64,000 nt of DNA from Hamadaea flava (GCF_024172085.1 NZ_JAMZDZ010000001.1:1054001-1118000), one strand, 5' to 3'; positions 42,050 to 50,288 are shown, counted from the stretch's first letter. Notes: generated by a model from the letters alone, not told the origin. Numbers and translations are program-made.

Positions 42050-42105
42050 CGGCGCTCCGAAAGAACGCGCGGAAACATGCTGGCGTGGCCCGGCAGAATG
42101 GGCGC

Positions 42106-43131
42106 ATGGGTGTGGCGAAGGGCTTCGAGCCGGTCGAGGCGGCGTACCGGGATCTGCTGAGCAGTGGGGCCGAGTCCGGCTCGGGTCTCGCTGTGATCTA
42201 CGACGGCCACGTGGTCGTCGACCTCGTCGGCGGAGTGGTCACTCGGGACACTCTGGTGAACACGTATTCCGTGAGCAAGCCGTTCGCCGCGTACTGCCTG
42301 CTCCTGCTCGTCGACCGGGGGCGGGCCGACCTCGACGACCCGGTACGCAAGCACTGGCCGGAGTTCCGCAGCGACGCGACTCTTCGCCACGTCCTCGCGC
42401 ACACTTCCGGGTTGCCGGTGTTCCCCGTGTCACGGACGGCCGAGGCGCTGAGGGACTGGGATCTGCTGTGCGGCGACCTGGCCTCCGCCACTCCGATGTG
42501 GACACCGGGTGAGGTGGCCGCCGAGCACGCGCTCACCTACGGCCACCTCCTCGGCGAGTTGGTACGCCGCATCGACGGGCGTACGCTCGGCGCGTTTCTG
42601 CGGCAGGAGGTCGCCGAACCCGGGGAGCTGGATCTGGGGTTCGGCCTGTCCCCCGCCGACGAGGCCCGGTGCGCCGATCTCGCGTACGGCGATCCGGACT
42701 GGCCCGTGACGATCCTCGGCGAGCCCGGTTCCCTGAAGGCGCAGGCGCTCGGCAACCCGGCGGGCTGCCTCGATCTGGCCGTGCTCAACGGAGAACTCTG
42801 GCGGAGCACCGAGGTTCCGGCGGTCAACCTCCACGCGACGGCGCTCGGCGTGGCCCGGTTCTACGCCGAGCTGATGCGCAGCACGAAGGAGGTCGTCGCC
42901 GAGGCCGTCCGGGTGCAGCACGACGGCGTCGACCGGGTGCTGGACCGGCCCGTGCGGTGGGGGCTGGGCGTACAGGTGGAGGACGACGGCAGCTGGGGCA
43001 TGGGCGGCATAGGCGGGAACTGCGGGTTCGCCGACCCCGTTCGCGGGTACGCCTTCGGCTACGTCACGAGGCACCTGGCCGGGTTCGAACGGGTCGACCG
43101 CCTGGTCGACGTCCTCAACGACTGCCTGTGA
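42106..43131 (+). CDS. Beta-lactamase-family serine hydrolase (class C-like)
   Basis: A 341-residue cytosolic hydrolase of the EstB/DD-peptidase-like family. The catalytic SxxK is in YSVSKPFAAYCLLLL (SVSK, about residue 56), the second motif is the Y of LTYGHLLGELV (Y-G-H rather than Y-x-N), and a GMGGIGGN block near the end replaces the KTG box. Such proteins act as esterases or peptidases more often than lactamases. No signal peptide. ATG at 42106; the open frame upstream only covers the repeat block. Its 3' end overlaps the convergent sortase gene by 17 bases. Confidence 0.85.
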   Translation: MGVAKGFEPVEAAYRDLLSSGAESGSGLAVIYDGHVVVDLVGGVVTRDTLVNTYSVSKPFAAYCLLLLVDRGRADLDDPVRKHWPEFRSDATLRHVLAHTSGLPVFPVSRTAEALRDWDLLCGDLASATPMWTPGEVAAEHALTYGHLLGELVRRIDGRTLGAFLRQEVAEPGELDLGFGLSPADEARCADLAYGDPDWPVTILGEPGSLKAQALGNPAGCLDLAVLNGELWRSTEVPAVNLHATALGVARFYAELMRSTKEVVAEAVRVQHDGVDRVLDRPVRWGLGVQVEDDGSWGMGGIGGNCGFADPVRGYAFGYVTRHLAGFERVDRLVDVLNDCL

Positions 43132-43972
43132 GCCGACCGCCGGTGAGCCGACTGCTCATATGACGACTCCCGGTGAGACTACTGCCGGTGAGCCGACTGC
43201 CGGTGAGACTACTGCCGGTGAGCCGACTGCCGGTGAGGCGACTGCCGGTGAGCAGACTACCGGTGAGACGGCTACTGGTGAGCCGACTGCTCATTTGACG
43301 ACTCCCGGTGGGATCGCGCTCGGTGAGACCGCTCCCGGTGAGCCGGCTGCCCGTGGGGCCACTGTCGGTAAGCGTCGCGTACACGATCACATTGTCCAAG
43401 TAGGACCGTGTCGCGGCGTCGAATCGGCCGCCGCACGTGATCAGCCGCAACAGCGCCGTCGACGCCACCCGATGCACCTCCGGCGCCGGGAACTCGTCCT
43501 TGGCGACGAGGCGTACGCCGTCCACCGTGAACACGGCAGTCGTCCCGTCTCCCCGGTCTACGAAGATGTCATCCCCTTTGCGTAGTTCGCCGAGCCGGAA
43601 GAAGACGGCCGGGCCGGACGCGCGGGAGTCGACGTGGCCGACGAGCACCGCGCTACCTGCCTCCCCCGGGCTCGGCCCGTAGCGGTACCAGCCCGCGAGG
43701 TCGGGCGTGTCCAGCGGCGGCACTTCGATCGAGCCGTTGGCCGCGACACCCGTCTCGACGATCCGCGCGTCCACCCCGATCACCGGTACGCGCACCGCCA
43801 CCGGCGAGGACCGGCTCAGCAACCGGCCCGACCCGTCGACGGTGTAGCCGCCCGGGATCTGCGCCGGGCTCGGCAGCGGCGGCCGGCCGGGCATGACGAC
43901 GAAGGCGGTGGCCAGCGTGCCGACGCCGGCGAGCGCGAACAGCAAGGCGAGCAGCGGGAGGAGCCGTCTCAT
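43115..43972 (-). CDS. Class F-type sortase with repeat-encoded C-terminal tail
   Basis: A 285-residue membrane sortase. One N-terminal helix (LLPLLALLFALAGVGTLATAF) is followed by an exported domain with the triad H in LVGHVDSRASG, C in LLRLITCGGRFD and R in AATRSYLDN. The catalytic domain ends at about residue 203 (VIVYATLT), where the sister sortase at 12299 stops. Here about 80 further residues follow, about 16 pentapeptide-like repeats of the GSRLT type, encoded by 15-bp tandem DNA. The tail runs 17 bases into the end of the convergent hydrolase gene. Start overlaps the upstream surface-protein stop by four bases. Confidence 0.85.
   Translation of the reverse strand: MRRLLPLLALLFALAGVGTLATAFVVMPGRPPLPSPAQIPGGYTVDGSGRLLSRSSPVAVRVPVIGVDARIVETGVAANGSIEVPPLDTPDLAGWYRYGPSPGEAGSAVLVGHVDSRASGPAVFFRLGELRKGDDIFVDRGDGTTAVFTVDGVRLVAKDEFPAPEVHRVASTALLRLITCGGRFDAATRSYLDNVIVYATLTDSGPTGSRLTGSGLTERDPTGSRQMSSRLTSSRLTGSLLTGSRLTGSRLTGSSLTGSRLTGSSLTGSRHMSSRLTGGRLTGSR
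43127..43366. repeat. 15-bp tandem repeats encoding the sortase tail
   Basis: About sixteen 15-bp units, mostly GGTGAGCCGACTGCC or GGTGAGACTACTGCC on the plus strand. A 30-bp pair with CATATGACGACTCCC and CATTTGACGACTCCC (43157 and 43292) is duplicated. The period keeps the minus-strand frame, so units translate as GSRLT-like pentapeptides. Confidence 0.9.
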
Positions 43973-44472
43973 CGACGGGCCAGCCGCCACACGGCCACCG
44001 ACGTCGCGAGCAGGAGGATGCCGACGATCAGCAGGGTGTCGGACGGGCCGCGCATCGCCGAACCCCCGCCGCCCATCGGGCCGAGGACGGTGGCGACGAC
44101 GACGGAGGCAGTGAAGCCGGTGCCGTCGCCGCAGGTGCCGCCGAGCGCGTACGTGCCGGGCTGGGTCTCGGCCGGGATGGTCAGGGTCACCGACCACTCC
44201 CGCGGATTCTTCGTCGAGGCGAGCATCGGCATGTTGGACGCCCCGTCGAGGGTCGTCGCCGAGATCGACGCGCTGGTGGCGGCGGCTGGGCAGGTCACGA
44301 CCACGTCGACCTGCGCGCCCGGCCGCACCGGATTCGGATCGACCTGCGCCTCCGCCGCCGACGACGCCGAGCCCGCTGAGCGGGCAGGAGAAGCGGCCGC
44401 GGGAAACGCGAACGCGAGGAACAGACCGAACAAGGCGGCCGCGACGAGCCGGAAAGGCAGCCCAGCGCTCAT
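43969..44472 (-). CDS. Exported surface protein of the second sortase operon
   Basis: A 167-residue secreted protein: Sec signal (FRLVAAALFGLFLAFAFPAAA), an Ig-like domain with VDPNPVRPGAQVDVVVTC, WSVTLTIPAETQPGTYALGG, then GTGFTASVVVATVLG, and a C-terminal membrane helix (DTLLIVGILLLATSVAVW) with a RLARR end. The two cysteines (TCPAA and GTCGDG) could form a disulfide. It is fused by a four-base overlap to the sortase gene. I chose ATG at 44472 because AAGGGGACC precedes it; ATG at 44490 is possible. Confidence 0.8.
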   Translation of the reverse strand: MSAGLPFRLVAAALFGLFLAFAFPAAASPARSAGSASSAAEAQVDPNPVRPGAQVDVVVTCPAAATSASISATTLDGASNMPMLASTKNPREWSVTLTIPAETQPGTYALGGTCGDGTGFTASVVVATVLGPMGGGGSAMRGPSDTLLIVGILLLATSVAVWRLARR

Positions 44473-44601
44473 AGCGGTCCCCTTCGCCATGGACACGTCG
44501 GCCCCGAACGAGCTGGCACATCCGACAGTAAGCGCAACAACCGCGCCAATACCGCGTTTCGCGAGAAATCCTCGACGGTGACAGCGACTACGATCATCTA
44601 C

Positions 44602-45783
44602 GTGCCCCGTACAGTGACGCTGGCCCTCCTGGACGCCGACGGCGCCCTGCTGGGCGCTCTGCCGCCGGTCGAGGTCGAGGTGCCGTGGTGGCAGGAGACC
44701 GCGAGCGTGATCGCGGCTGTCCAGGAGCGCTTCGGCATCGACGTCTCGGTCCTCCGGCTGCTGCACGCCCCGGAGCACTTCCCGGGCGGCGAGGTCACCT
44801 ATCTGGCCCAGACGACCGACCCGACGACCAGCCTGCCCGCCACCAGGGCTGTCGACGTCGATCTGAGCGATCACCCGTTGCGGCCGGACTACGCCAAGCC
44901 CGGCGGGCCGGACCGGAGCCTCGACTGGGCCGCCGAGCGGCTGCACGAGCTGGAGTTCGGGCCGATCGGCGCGGCGACCCAGATGCGTACCTGGAATCTG
45001 AGCGCGATCTGGCGGCTGGAGGCGGCCGCCGGGACGGTTTGGCTCAAGCAGGTCCCGGCGTTCTTCGCGCACGAGCCCGTGGTGCTGCGTTGGCTGGCCG
45101 CCGAGGGCTTCGGGCTGTCCGTGCCCATCCAGCTCGCCACCGACGGCAGTCGGATGCTGCTCGCCGAGCTGCCCGGGGTGGATCTCTACGCGGCCGGGCT
45201 CGGCGTCCGCGCGTCGATCGCCGCGACCCACCACCACATCCAGATCGAGGCGGCGGCGGAGGTCACGCGGCTCATCGGCCTCGGGGTCCCCGATCTCCGT
45301 GGCCCGCGCCTGACCGAGGTCGTCACCCGGGTCACCGACTGGTACGCCGAAAGCGATCCGGCGCTCGAAGCGCTCGTCGCGGGTCTGCCCGAGCGGTGGG
45401 CCGCGATCGACGAGTGCGGGCTGCCGGACACCCTCGTCCACGGGGATCTGCACCCCGGCAACGCTCGCGGCGACGAGGTCCACCAGGCGATCCTGGACTG
45501 GGGTGACTCGTTCGTCGGCCATCCGGGCTTCGACATCCTGCGGATGACCGAGCGGGTGACCGAGCCCGACGCGGCCGCGCTGGTCGAGGCGTGGGCGACG
45601 CGCTGGCAGCACGCCGTGCCCGGCTGCGACCCGGTGAAGGCGATCGACCTGCTGCGCCCGGTGGCCGCGCTGCGCAACGCCGCCACGTACGCCAGGTTCC
45701 TGGCCAACATCGAGCCGTCCGAGCACCCGTACCACGCGGGGGACGTGCCGTTCTGGCTGCGGCAGGCGGCTCTCGCGGCTTGA
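44602..45783 (+). CDS. Aminoglycoside phosphotransferase (APH)-family kinase
   Basis: A 393-residue kinase-fold protein. The first 95 residues are a NUDIX-like N-terminal region (PRTVTLALLDADGALLG to HFPGGEVTYLAQT) as in some actinobacterial phosphotransferases; the kinase part has AGTVWLKQVP (ATP lysine), VHGDLHPGN (catalytic loop, Asp about 284) and AILDWGDSFVGHPGFDI (metal site). The substrate is unknown; context gives no resistance cluster. GTG at 44602 lies seven bases after TACGAT (leaderless). Precedes the trpS leader. Confidence 0.82.
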   Translation: MPRTVTLALLDADGALLGALPPVEVEVPWWQETASVIAAVQERFGIDVSVLRLLHAPEHFPGGEVTYLAQTTDPTTSLPATRAVDVDLSDHPLRPDYAKPGGPDRSLDWAAERLHELEFGPIGAATQMRTWNLSAIWRLEAAAGTVWLKQVPAFFAHEPVVLRWLAAEGFGLSVPIQLATDGSRMLLAELPGVDLYAAGLGVRASIAATHHHIQIEAAAEVTRLIGLGVPDLRGPRLTEVVTRVTDWYAESDPALEALVAGLPERWAAIDECGLPDTLVHGDLHPGNARGDEVHQAILDWGDSFVGHPGFDILRMTERVTEPDAAALVEAWATRWQHAVPGCDPVKAIDLLRPVAALRNAATYARFLANIEPSEHPYHAGDVPFWLRQAALAA

Positions 45784-45796
45784 CCGATCCAGCTGC

Positions 45797-45802
45797 TATG
45801 GT
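45797..45802 (+). promoter_or_regulatory. -10 box of the trpS leader transcript
   Basis: TATGGT lies 7 bases before the ATG of the leader peptide at 45810, so transcription should begin at or next to that ATG. No clear -35 box is needed for this class of actinobacterial promoter. Confidence 0.6.
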
Positions 45803-45809
45803 TGATCGC

Positions 45810-45866
45810 ATGGACTCTCGCGTCCTCATTCTGTACCGATGGCGGCTGTCGACGTTCTCCAGCTGA
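45810..45866 (+). CDS. Trp-containing leader peptide of trpS
   Basis: An 18-codon open frame, MDSRVLILYRWRLSTFSS, directly after a -10 box and 80 bases before trpS. Its single Trp codon (TGG, 45840-45842) falls in the left arm of a hairpin followed by a T-rich tract. This is the layout of ribosome-mediated transcription attenuation, as reported for the auxiliary tryptophanyl-tRNA synthetase gene of Streptomyces. The leader has one Trp rather than tandem Trp codons, so the control may be weaker or different. Confidence 0.6.
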   Translation: MDSRVLILYRWRLSTFSS

Positions 45867-45900
45867 TCCGTCCGTACCACCCTTTTCTCTTTTTCCTTTC
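45833..45900 (+). terminator. Attenuator hairpin and T-rich tract upstream of trpS
   Basis: The left arm GTAC-C-GATGG-C-GGCTG (45833-45848) pairs with CAGCT-GAT-CCGTC-C-GTAC (45860-45877) in an interrupted stem with an 11-base loop. It is followed by CCCTTTTCTCTTTTTCCTTT, unusual for this GC-rich DNA. The arm covers the leader's Trp codon and the other arm its stop codon, so ribosome position would decide whether it forms. Confidence 0.55.
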
Positions 45901-45945
45901 CCGCGTGGCCCCACTGCGCCCGCGTGCCTCCGAAAGGCTTCTGCC

Positions 45946-47022
45946 ATGTCTGAGAACGTCATGCCCGAAAACGTCATGCGAGCGAACGTCATGCTCACCG
46001 GCGACCGCCCCACCGGCAAACTCCACCTCGGGCACTACGTCGGTTCCATCGCCAACCGAGTCCGCCTGCAGCACGCGTACAACAGCTTCTTCATCATCGC
46101 GGACCTGCACATGCTGACCACGAAGAACAGTCGCGCGGACATCGAGCGGTCGGCCGGCAACGCGCGGGACATGGTGCTGGACATGCTCGCGGCGGGGATC
46201 GAGCCGGAGAGCGCGACCTTCTACCTGCAGTCGGCCATTCCTGAGGTCGGTGACCTGAACACGCTGTTCCAGAACCTCGTGACGGTGCCCCGGTTGGAGC
46301 GCGTGCCGTCGCTGAAGGACATGGCGCGCGACTCCGGCAAGGACGAGATGCCCTACGGCCTGCTCGGCTACCCGGTCCTCCAGGCGGCCGACATCCTGTG
46401 CGTCAAGGCGACCGCCGTCCCGGTGGGCAAGGACAACGCGGCGCACGTCGAGGTCACCCGGGAGATCGCCCGGCGGTTCAACCACCTCTACGGCGACACG
46501 TTCCCCGTGCCGGAGTTGATCCACGCCGACGTCCCGACCCTGGTGGGCACGGACGGGCAGGCGAAGATGAGCAAGAGCATCGGCAACACGATCCTGCTCT
46601 CCGACGACGCCGCAGCGGTACGCCGCCGCGTCATGGGCATGTACACCGACCCGGATCGGGTGCGCGCCGACGTCCCGGGCAAGGTCGAGGGCAACCCGGT
46701 GTTCATCTACCACGACGCCTTCAACGACGACAAGGCGCAGGTCGAGGAGCTGAAGGAGCGTTACCGCACCGGCCGGGTGGGCGACGTGGAGGTGAAGGAG
46801 AAGCTGGCCGCCGCGCTCAACCGGTTCCTGGACCCGATGCGCGAACGCCGCGCCAAGTACGCCGCCGAACCCGGCCTGGTCGACCAGTTGATCGTCGAGG
46901 GCACCGAGCGTACGCGGGAAGTGGTGCGGCAGACCGTCTTCGACGCGCGTAAGGCGATGGGGCTGACCTCGACGTTCCAGGCGATCCGCCGCAAGGCGCA
47001 GGCGACCACGAAGTCACGGTGA
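45946..47022 (+). CDS. trpS: Tryptophanyl-tRNA synthetase
   Basis: A 358-residue class I aminoacyl-tRNA synthetase that charges tRNA-Trp. The HIGH motif reads LHLGHYVGS (in GDRPTGKLHLGHYVGS), and the KMSKS loop is GQAKMSKSIGN; MPYGLLGYPVLQAADIL is the tryptophan-binding helix region. The ATG at 45946 follows GAAAGG. Behind a Trp-codon leader and terminator, this may be an auxiliary, antibiotic-tolerant type rather than the only copy in the genome; sequence alone does not show that. Confidence 0.93.
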   Translation: MSENVMPENVMRANVMLTGDRPTGKLHLGHYVGSIANRVRLQHAYNSFFIIADLHMLTTKNSRADIERSAGNARDMVLDMLAAGIEPESATFYLQSAIPEVGDLNTLFQNLVTVPRLERVPSLKDMARDSGKDEMPYGLLGYPVLQAADILCVKATAVPVGKDNAAHVEVTREIARRFNHLYGDTFPVPELIHADVPTLVGTDGQAKMSKSIGNTILLSDDAAAVRRRVMGMYTDPDRVRADVPGKVEGNPVFIYHDAFNDDKAQVEELKERYRTGRVGDVEVKEKLAAALNRFLDPMRERRAKYAAEPGLVDQLIVEGTERTREVVRQTVFDARKAMGLTSTFQAIRRKAQATTKSR

Positions 47023-47027
47023 CCTTG

Positions 47028-47064
47028 CCGGTTCGGGGCGTGGCCGGTCCACGCCCCGAACCGG
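47028..47064 (+). terminator. Strong hairpin terminator of trpS
   Basis: A 16-bp perfect inverted repeat, CCGGTTCGGGGCGTGG and its complement, with a 5-base loop, six bases after the trpS stop. Confidence 0.88.
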
Positions 47065-47160
47065 TGGCGCGCTGTTCCCACCGTCAGCTTCACGCGCTGT
47101 TCATGTGGCTGTGAACCGTCGGTACCCCGGGTGCCGAGTCGCTGCTGGAACGTGACGGAG

Positions 47161-48549
47161 GTGACTTCCTCCGTATCCCGCCGCGGCGTACTGCGGGCCT
47201 CCGCCGCCGGCGGCCTCGGGATCGCCCTGGCCGGCAGCATCCCCGCCATCGCTGGTCCGGCCGCGGCGCACGCACCCGCCGCGGGCTATGGACCTCTCGT
47301 GCCCGACCCGGCCGGCCTGCTGGCATTGCCCGCCGGATTCGCTTACACCGTCGTCGCGTACGCCGGCCAGACGCGGCTGGAGACCGGCCAGTTCACCCCG
47401 AGCGACGCCGATGGGACGGCGTTCTTCCGGGGTCATCGGGGTGCGGGCGCGCTGGTCAACAACCACGAGATCGGCGGCAGCGAACCGTTCCGCGTACCGG
47501 CGCTGGCCGGGCTCGCCTACGACCCCGGCGCGGGCGGCGGGACGACCACCGTCGACGTCGACCACGACGGCGACCGGATCGGCGAATACGTCTCCCTCGC
47601 CGGGACGCACAACAACTGCGCCGGCGGGCGTACGCCCTGGAACACCTGGCTGACATGCGAGGAGACCGAGCAGCGCAAGGGCGGGATCTTCCTGCAGGAT
47701 CACGGTTACGTCTTCGAGGTCGACCCGTTCGACCGTGCGGCGAACTACGATCCGGTGCCGCTGAAGTTCCTCGGCCGCTACTCGCACGAGGCGGTCGCGG
47801 TGAACCCGCGCAACAATGAGATCTACCTGACCGAGGACGCCTCCGGCCCGCTCGGGCTCTACTTCCGCTGGACGCCGCCGCGCGGATTCCAGGGCCGCAA
47901 GGGCGCGCTGCGCGAGCTGGCCCTCAGCGAGGGCGGTGCGACCGCGGGTCGGCTCCAGGCGATGCGGGCCCGCCACGGCAAGACGCACATCACCGATCTC
48001 TCCGCCGCGACCAGACCCGGTACGCGATACCAGGTGGACTGGGTGGACGTGCCGGATCGCGACGCCCGCACGACCTCGGTACGCCGGCAGTTCGCCGACG
48101 ACGAGGTGACCCGCAGCCGCAAGCTGGAAGGCGCGTGGTGGGGCGACGGCGGCGCGTACTTCGTCGCGAGCTACGCCCGGGCCGCCGACGGCAGCGTCAA
48201 CGAGCACGACGGCCAGGTCTGGTTCTACGACCCCGAGAACGAGACGATCACGCTGAAGACGATCTTCGGCGTGAACCCCGATCCCAGTGCCGAGGGGAAC
48301 TTCGACGGGCCGGACAACATCACGGTCTCCCCCTACGGCGGGGTCATCCTCGCCGAGGACGGCGAAGGGCTGTCGCACCTGGTCGGGGTGGACGAGCACG
48401 GCGCCGCCTTCGCGCTAGCCCGCAACGAGCTGAACGACAGCGAGTTCACCGGGCCGACGTTCAGCCCGGACGGCCGGATCCTGTTCGCCAACATCCAGTC
48501 GCCCGGGATCGTCTTCGCCATCACCGGCCCGTGGGGGCGCGTCCGCTAA
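47161..48549 (+). CDS. PhoX-family (DUF839) phosphatase, Tat-exported
   Basis: About 462 residues. The Tat signal starts SVSRRGVLRASAAGGLGIAL (twin arginine) and ends near AAAHA. The mature part shows the PhoX order: NNHEIGGSEPF, GTHNNCAGGRTPWNTWLTCEE, GRYSHEAVAVNP, EGAWWGDGGAYFVASYA, and GPDNITVSPYGGVILAEDG, covering the calcium/iron-binding residues of alkaline phosphatase PhoX, and it lacks the final helix-rich tail. Start is uncertain: GTG codons at 47131, 47152 and 47161 are in frame, and the last gives a typical Tat leader. Its stop overlaps the next, convergent gene by four bases. Confidence 0.85.
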   Translation: MTSSVSRRGVLRASAAGGLGIALAGSIPAIAGPAAAHAPAAGYGPLVPDPAGLLALPAGFAYTVVAYAGQTRLETGQFTPSDADGTAFFRGHRGAGALVNNHEIGGSEPFRVPALAGLAYDPGAGGGTTTVDVDHDGDRIGEYVSLAGTHNNCAGGRTPWNTWLTCEETEQRKGGIFLQDHGYVFEVDPFDRAANYDPVPLKFLGRYSHEAVAVNPRNNEIYLTEDASGPLGLYFRWTPPRGFQGRKGALRELALSEGGATAGRLQAMRARHGKTHITDLSAATRPGTRYQVDWVDVPDRDARTTSVRRQFADDEVTRSRKLEGAWWGDGGAYFVASYARAADGSVNEHDGQVWFYDPENETITLKTIFGVNPDPSAEGNFDGPDNITVSPYGGVILAEDGEGLSHLVGVDEHGAAFALARNELNDSEFTGPTFSPDGRILFANIQSPGIVFAITGPWGRVR

Positions 48550-48902
48550 ACCGGCTGCTGCTCCACGCCGGCGTCGTCGGCGAGGTCGCCGAGGTCGGCG
48601 AAGGCCAGTTTGACCGGCGGACCGGGCTTCGCCGGCTGCCAACCGCGGGCCAGGGCTTCGCGGATGCTCGCGGCCACCATCGCCGGGCGTACCGCTCCGG
48701 TGGGCTGGCCGAGCCAGTTACCGGGGTGCACCCACGGCATCGACACGACGAGGAGACCGCCCGGTCCGGCGGCCGGCTCCGCCACGAAGATCAGCGGTGT
48801 CCAGCCGTTGCCTTGGCAGTAGGTGGGCCGGCGGCGAACCTTCCAGCGGAACTGGACGCCGTCGACGACGATGCGCCGGGAACCCTTGCGAGCCAACGTC
48901 AT
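48546..48902 (-). CDS. Conserved hypothetical protein
   Basis: A 118-residue soluble protein. It opens with ARKGSRRIVVDGVQFRWKVR, then CQGNGWTPLIFVAEPAAGPG, and SMPWVHPGNWLGQPTGAVRP, with AASIREALARGWQPAKPG near the end. The 'W-x-x-V-R/R, G-W-x-P-x-K-PG-P-P' layout recalls small actinobacterial proteins of unknown function associated with helical dimers. ATG at 48902 has TAGGAGG eight bases upstream. Convergent with the PhoX-type gene. Confidence 0.7.
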   Translation of the reverse strand: MTLARKGSRRIVVDGVQFRWKVRRRPTYCQGNGWTPLIFVAEPAAGPGGLLVVSMPWVHPGNWLGQPTGAVRPAMVAASIREALARGWQPAKPGPPVKLAFADLGDLADDAGVEQQPV

Positions 48903-48980
48903 TGCGCCTCCTACCAGCAGGGCCCGGTGCCGATCAGCACCGTACGTGGACTTCCTGCCGACGCGACGGATTTCCGCGGC

Positions 48981-49199
48981 CTACAGGGCGGCTTGGCAGT
49001 CGTGGCGCGGCTCGACCCGGGTGGCCAGACCTCGCAATCCGTTGGCGGCGGCCCGTCGGAGCCCGCCGAACCGAGGCTGCCGGGGGGTACGGGTCCGTTG
49101 TGGATGTTCGGGGACGACGGGCGCGTCGGGCCGCGCCGAGGCGAGGTGTTCTTCGGTCTGCTGACGGGCGAGAATGAACGCAGCGGGGAACTGCATCAT
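48981..49199 (-). CDS. Small arginine-rich protein coupled to the LacI gene
   Basis: A 72-residue protein (MMQFPAAFILARQQTEEHLA to RVEPRHDCQAAL). AGGAGGTC precedes the ATG-ATG start at 49199, which overlaps the lacI stop codon by four bases, so it should be translated with that regulator. The amino-acid content (13 Arg) could also arise from non-coding GC-rich DNA, hence moderate confidence. It fills the 290-base gap before the next gene. Confidence 0.45.
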   Translation of the reverse strand: MMQFPAAFILARQQTEEHLASARPDAPVVPEHPQRTRTPRQPRFGGLRRAAANGLRGLATRVEPRHDCQAAL

Positions 49200-50266
49200 G
49201 ACCTCCTGGAAGAGACCGGGCCGGTCGAGGCCCGGACGATCAGTTCGGTGGGCAGCACGACCTGCCCGGTGGGCGGCGCGGACTCGGGGTCGAGCAACAG
49301 CTCCCCCGCGATCCGGCCGCGGTCCGCGGCGGGCTGGCGTACGGTCGTCAGCCCGGCGGTGGCGGCCTCGGGGATGTCGTCGAACCCGATCACCGAGATG
49401 TCCCGGCCCGGCGCCAGCCCGCGCTGGGTCAGGGCGTCGAGCACCCCGAGCGCCAGCAGGTCGGTCAGCGCCACGATCGCCGTCGGCCGCTCTTCGCGAT
49501 CCAACGTGTACGCAGCCGCAGCAGCCCCGTCCGCACGGGCGTTTCCGGCCGCGTTGATCGTGATGATCTCGCCGAACGGGACCCCGGCCTGGCCGAGCGC
49601 TTCGGCGTAGCCGCGCAGGCGTTCGCGGCTGACGTAGTAGGGCACCGCATCTGGATCGGTCAAGGAAACCGGATGATTCTCCCGTTCGGGGATCAACCAG
49701 TCGCTGACCACGGCGATCCGGCGGTGGCCGAGGCGGACCAGGTGCTCGCCGGCCGCCCGGGTCGCGGCGGCCTCGTCGATGCCGACGAACAGCCGGCCCT
49801 CGTTCCGGTGCTCGCCGGTGACGATGGGCAGGCCCCGCGCCTCCGCCGCCGCCCAGGCGGCATGCCAGTCGGGGATGCAGTAGGAGCAGAAGCCGTCCAC
49901 GACCGCGCTCTGCACCATCGACGCCGCGGTCTCCTCATTGCTCGCCGACAACGGGAGCAGCAGCAGCCCGGTGTCATGGCGTTGGGCCGCAGCGGCCAAT
50001 CCGGCCAGGAACTGCACGGCGAACGGGTCGGTGAAGGCGAACCGCAGGTCGTCGGTGAACAGCACGCCGATCGCGCCCACCGTCCCGGTACGCAACGAGC
50101 GTGCGCCCGGGTGCGGGCCGGTGTACCCGAGGCGACGGGCGGTCGCCAGGATCTTGTCGCGCAGATGCGGGGACAGCTGATCCGGGCGGCTGTACGCGTT
50201 CGACACCGTGCTGCGGGAGACCCCCAGCTCGTCGGCGATCGTCTGCAACGTCGGCTTCACCTTCAC
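49196..50266 (-). CDS. LacI family transcriptional regulator
   Basis: A 356-residue regulator. The helix-turn-helix is TLQTIADELGVSRSTVSNAYS at residues 6-26 followed by the hinge LGYTGPHPGARSLRTG; the effector domain has the sugar-binding-protein fold ending VALTDLLALGVLDAL, ISVIGFDDIPEA and LTTVRQP. It ends with TRPVSSRRS-like basic residues. GTG at 50266 after AGAAGGG. A strong dyad lies 23-55 bases upstream, so it is probably autoregulated. No sugar transporter is adjacent; its other targets are elsewhere. Confidence 0.9.
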   Translation of the reverse strand: MKVKPTLQTIADELGVSRSTVSNAYSRPDQLSPHLRDKILATARRLGYTGPHPGARSLRTGTVGAIGVLFTDDLRFAFTDPFAVQFLAGLAAAAQRHDTGLLLLPLSASNEETAASMVQSAVVDGFCSYCIPDWHAAWAAAEARGLPIVTGEHRNEGRLFVGIDEAAATRAAGEHLVRLGHRRIAVVSDWLIPERENHPVSLTDPDAVPYYVSRERLRGYAEALGQAGVPFGEIITINAAGNARADGAAAAAYTLDREERPTAIVALTDLLALGVLDALTQRGLAPGRDISVIGFDDIPEAATAGLTTVRQPAADRGRIAGELLLDPESAPPTGQVVLPTELIVRASTGPVSSRRS

Positions 50267-50288
50267 GGCTGCCCTTCTACGGTGACTT

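Larger units (their letters stand above)
41562..42105. other. 544-base gene-free stretch with two minisatellites
   Basis: Between the permease stop and the serine-hydrolase start. Contains a 7-bp array (41695-41771), an inverted repeat GATCTCCGG/CCGGAGATC (41779-41787 and 41831-41839), and a 22-bp repeat block (41855-42049). No open frame here looks coding. Confidence 0.8.

Noticed and set aside
42106-43131. Antibiotic-resistance beta-lactamase
   Set aside because: SxxK is present, but the second motif is YGH and there is no KTG and no signal peptide, so an esterase/peptidase-like role is more likely.
43160-43585. Plus-strand 141-codon frame rich in T-A-G-E repeats
   Set aside because: It is the antisense of the sortase tail repeats and continues antisense into the sortase catalytic domain.
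45784-45945. T-box riboswitch upstream of trpS
   Set aside because: I find no T-box sequence or specifier-loop stem; the leader frame plus terminator explain the region better.
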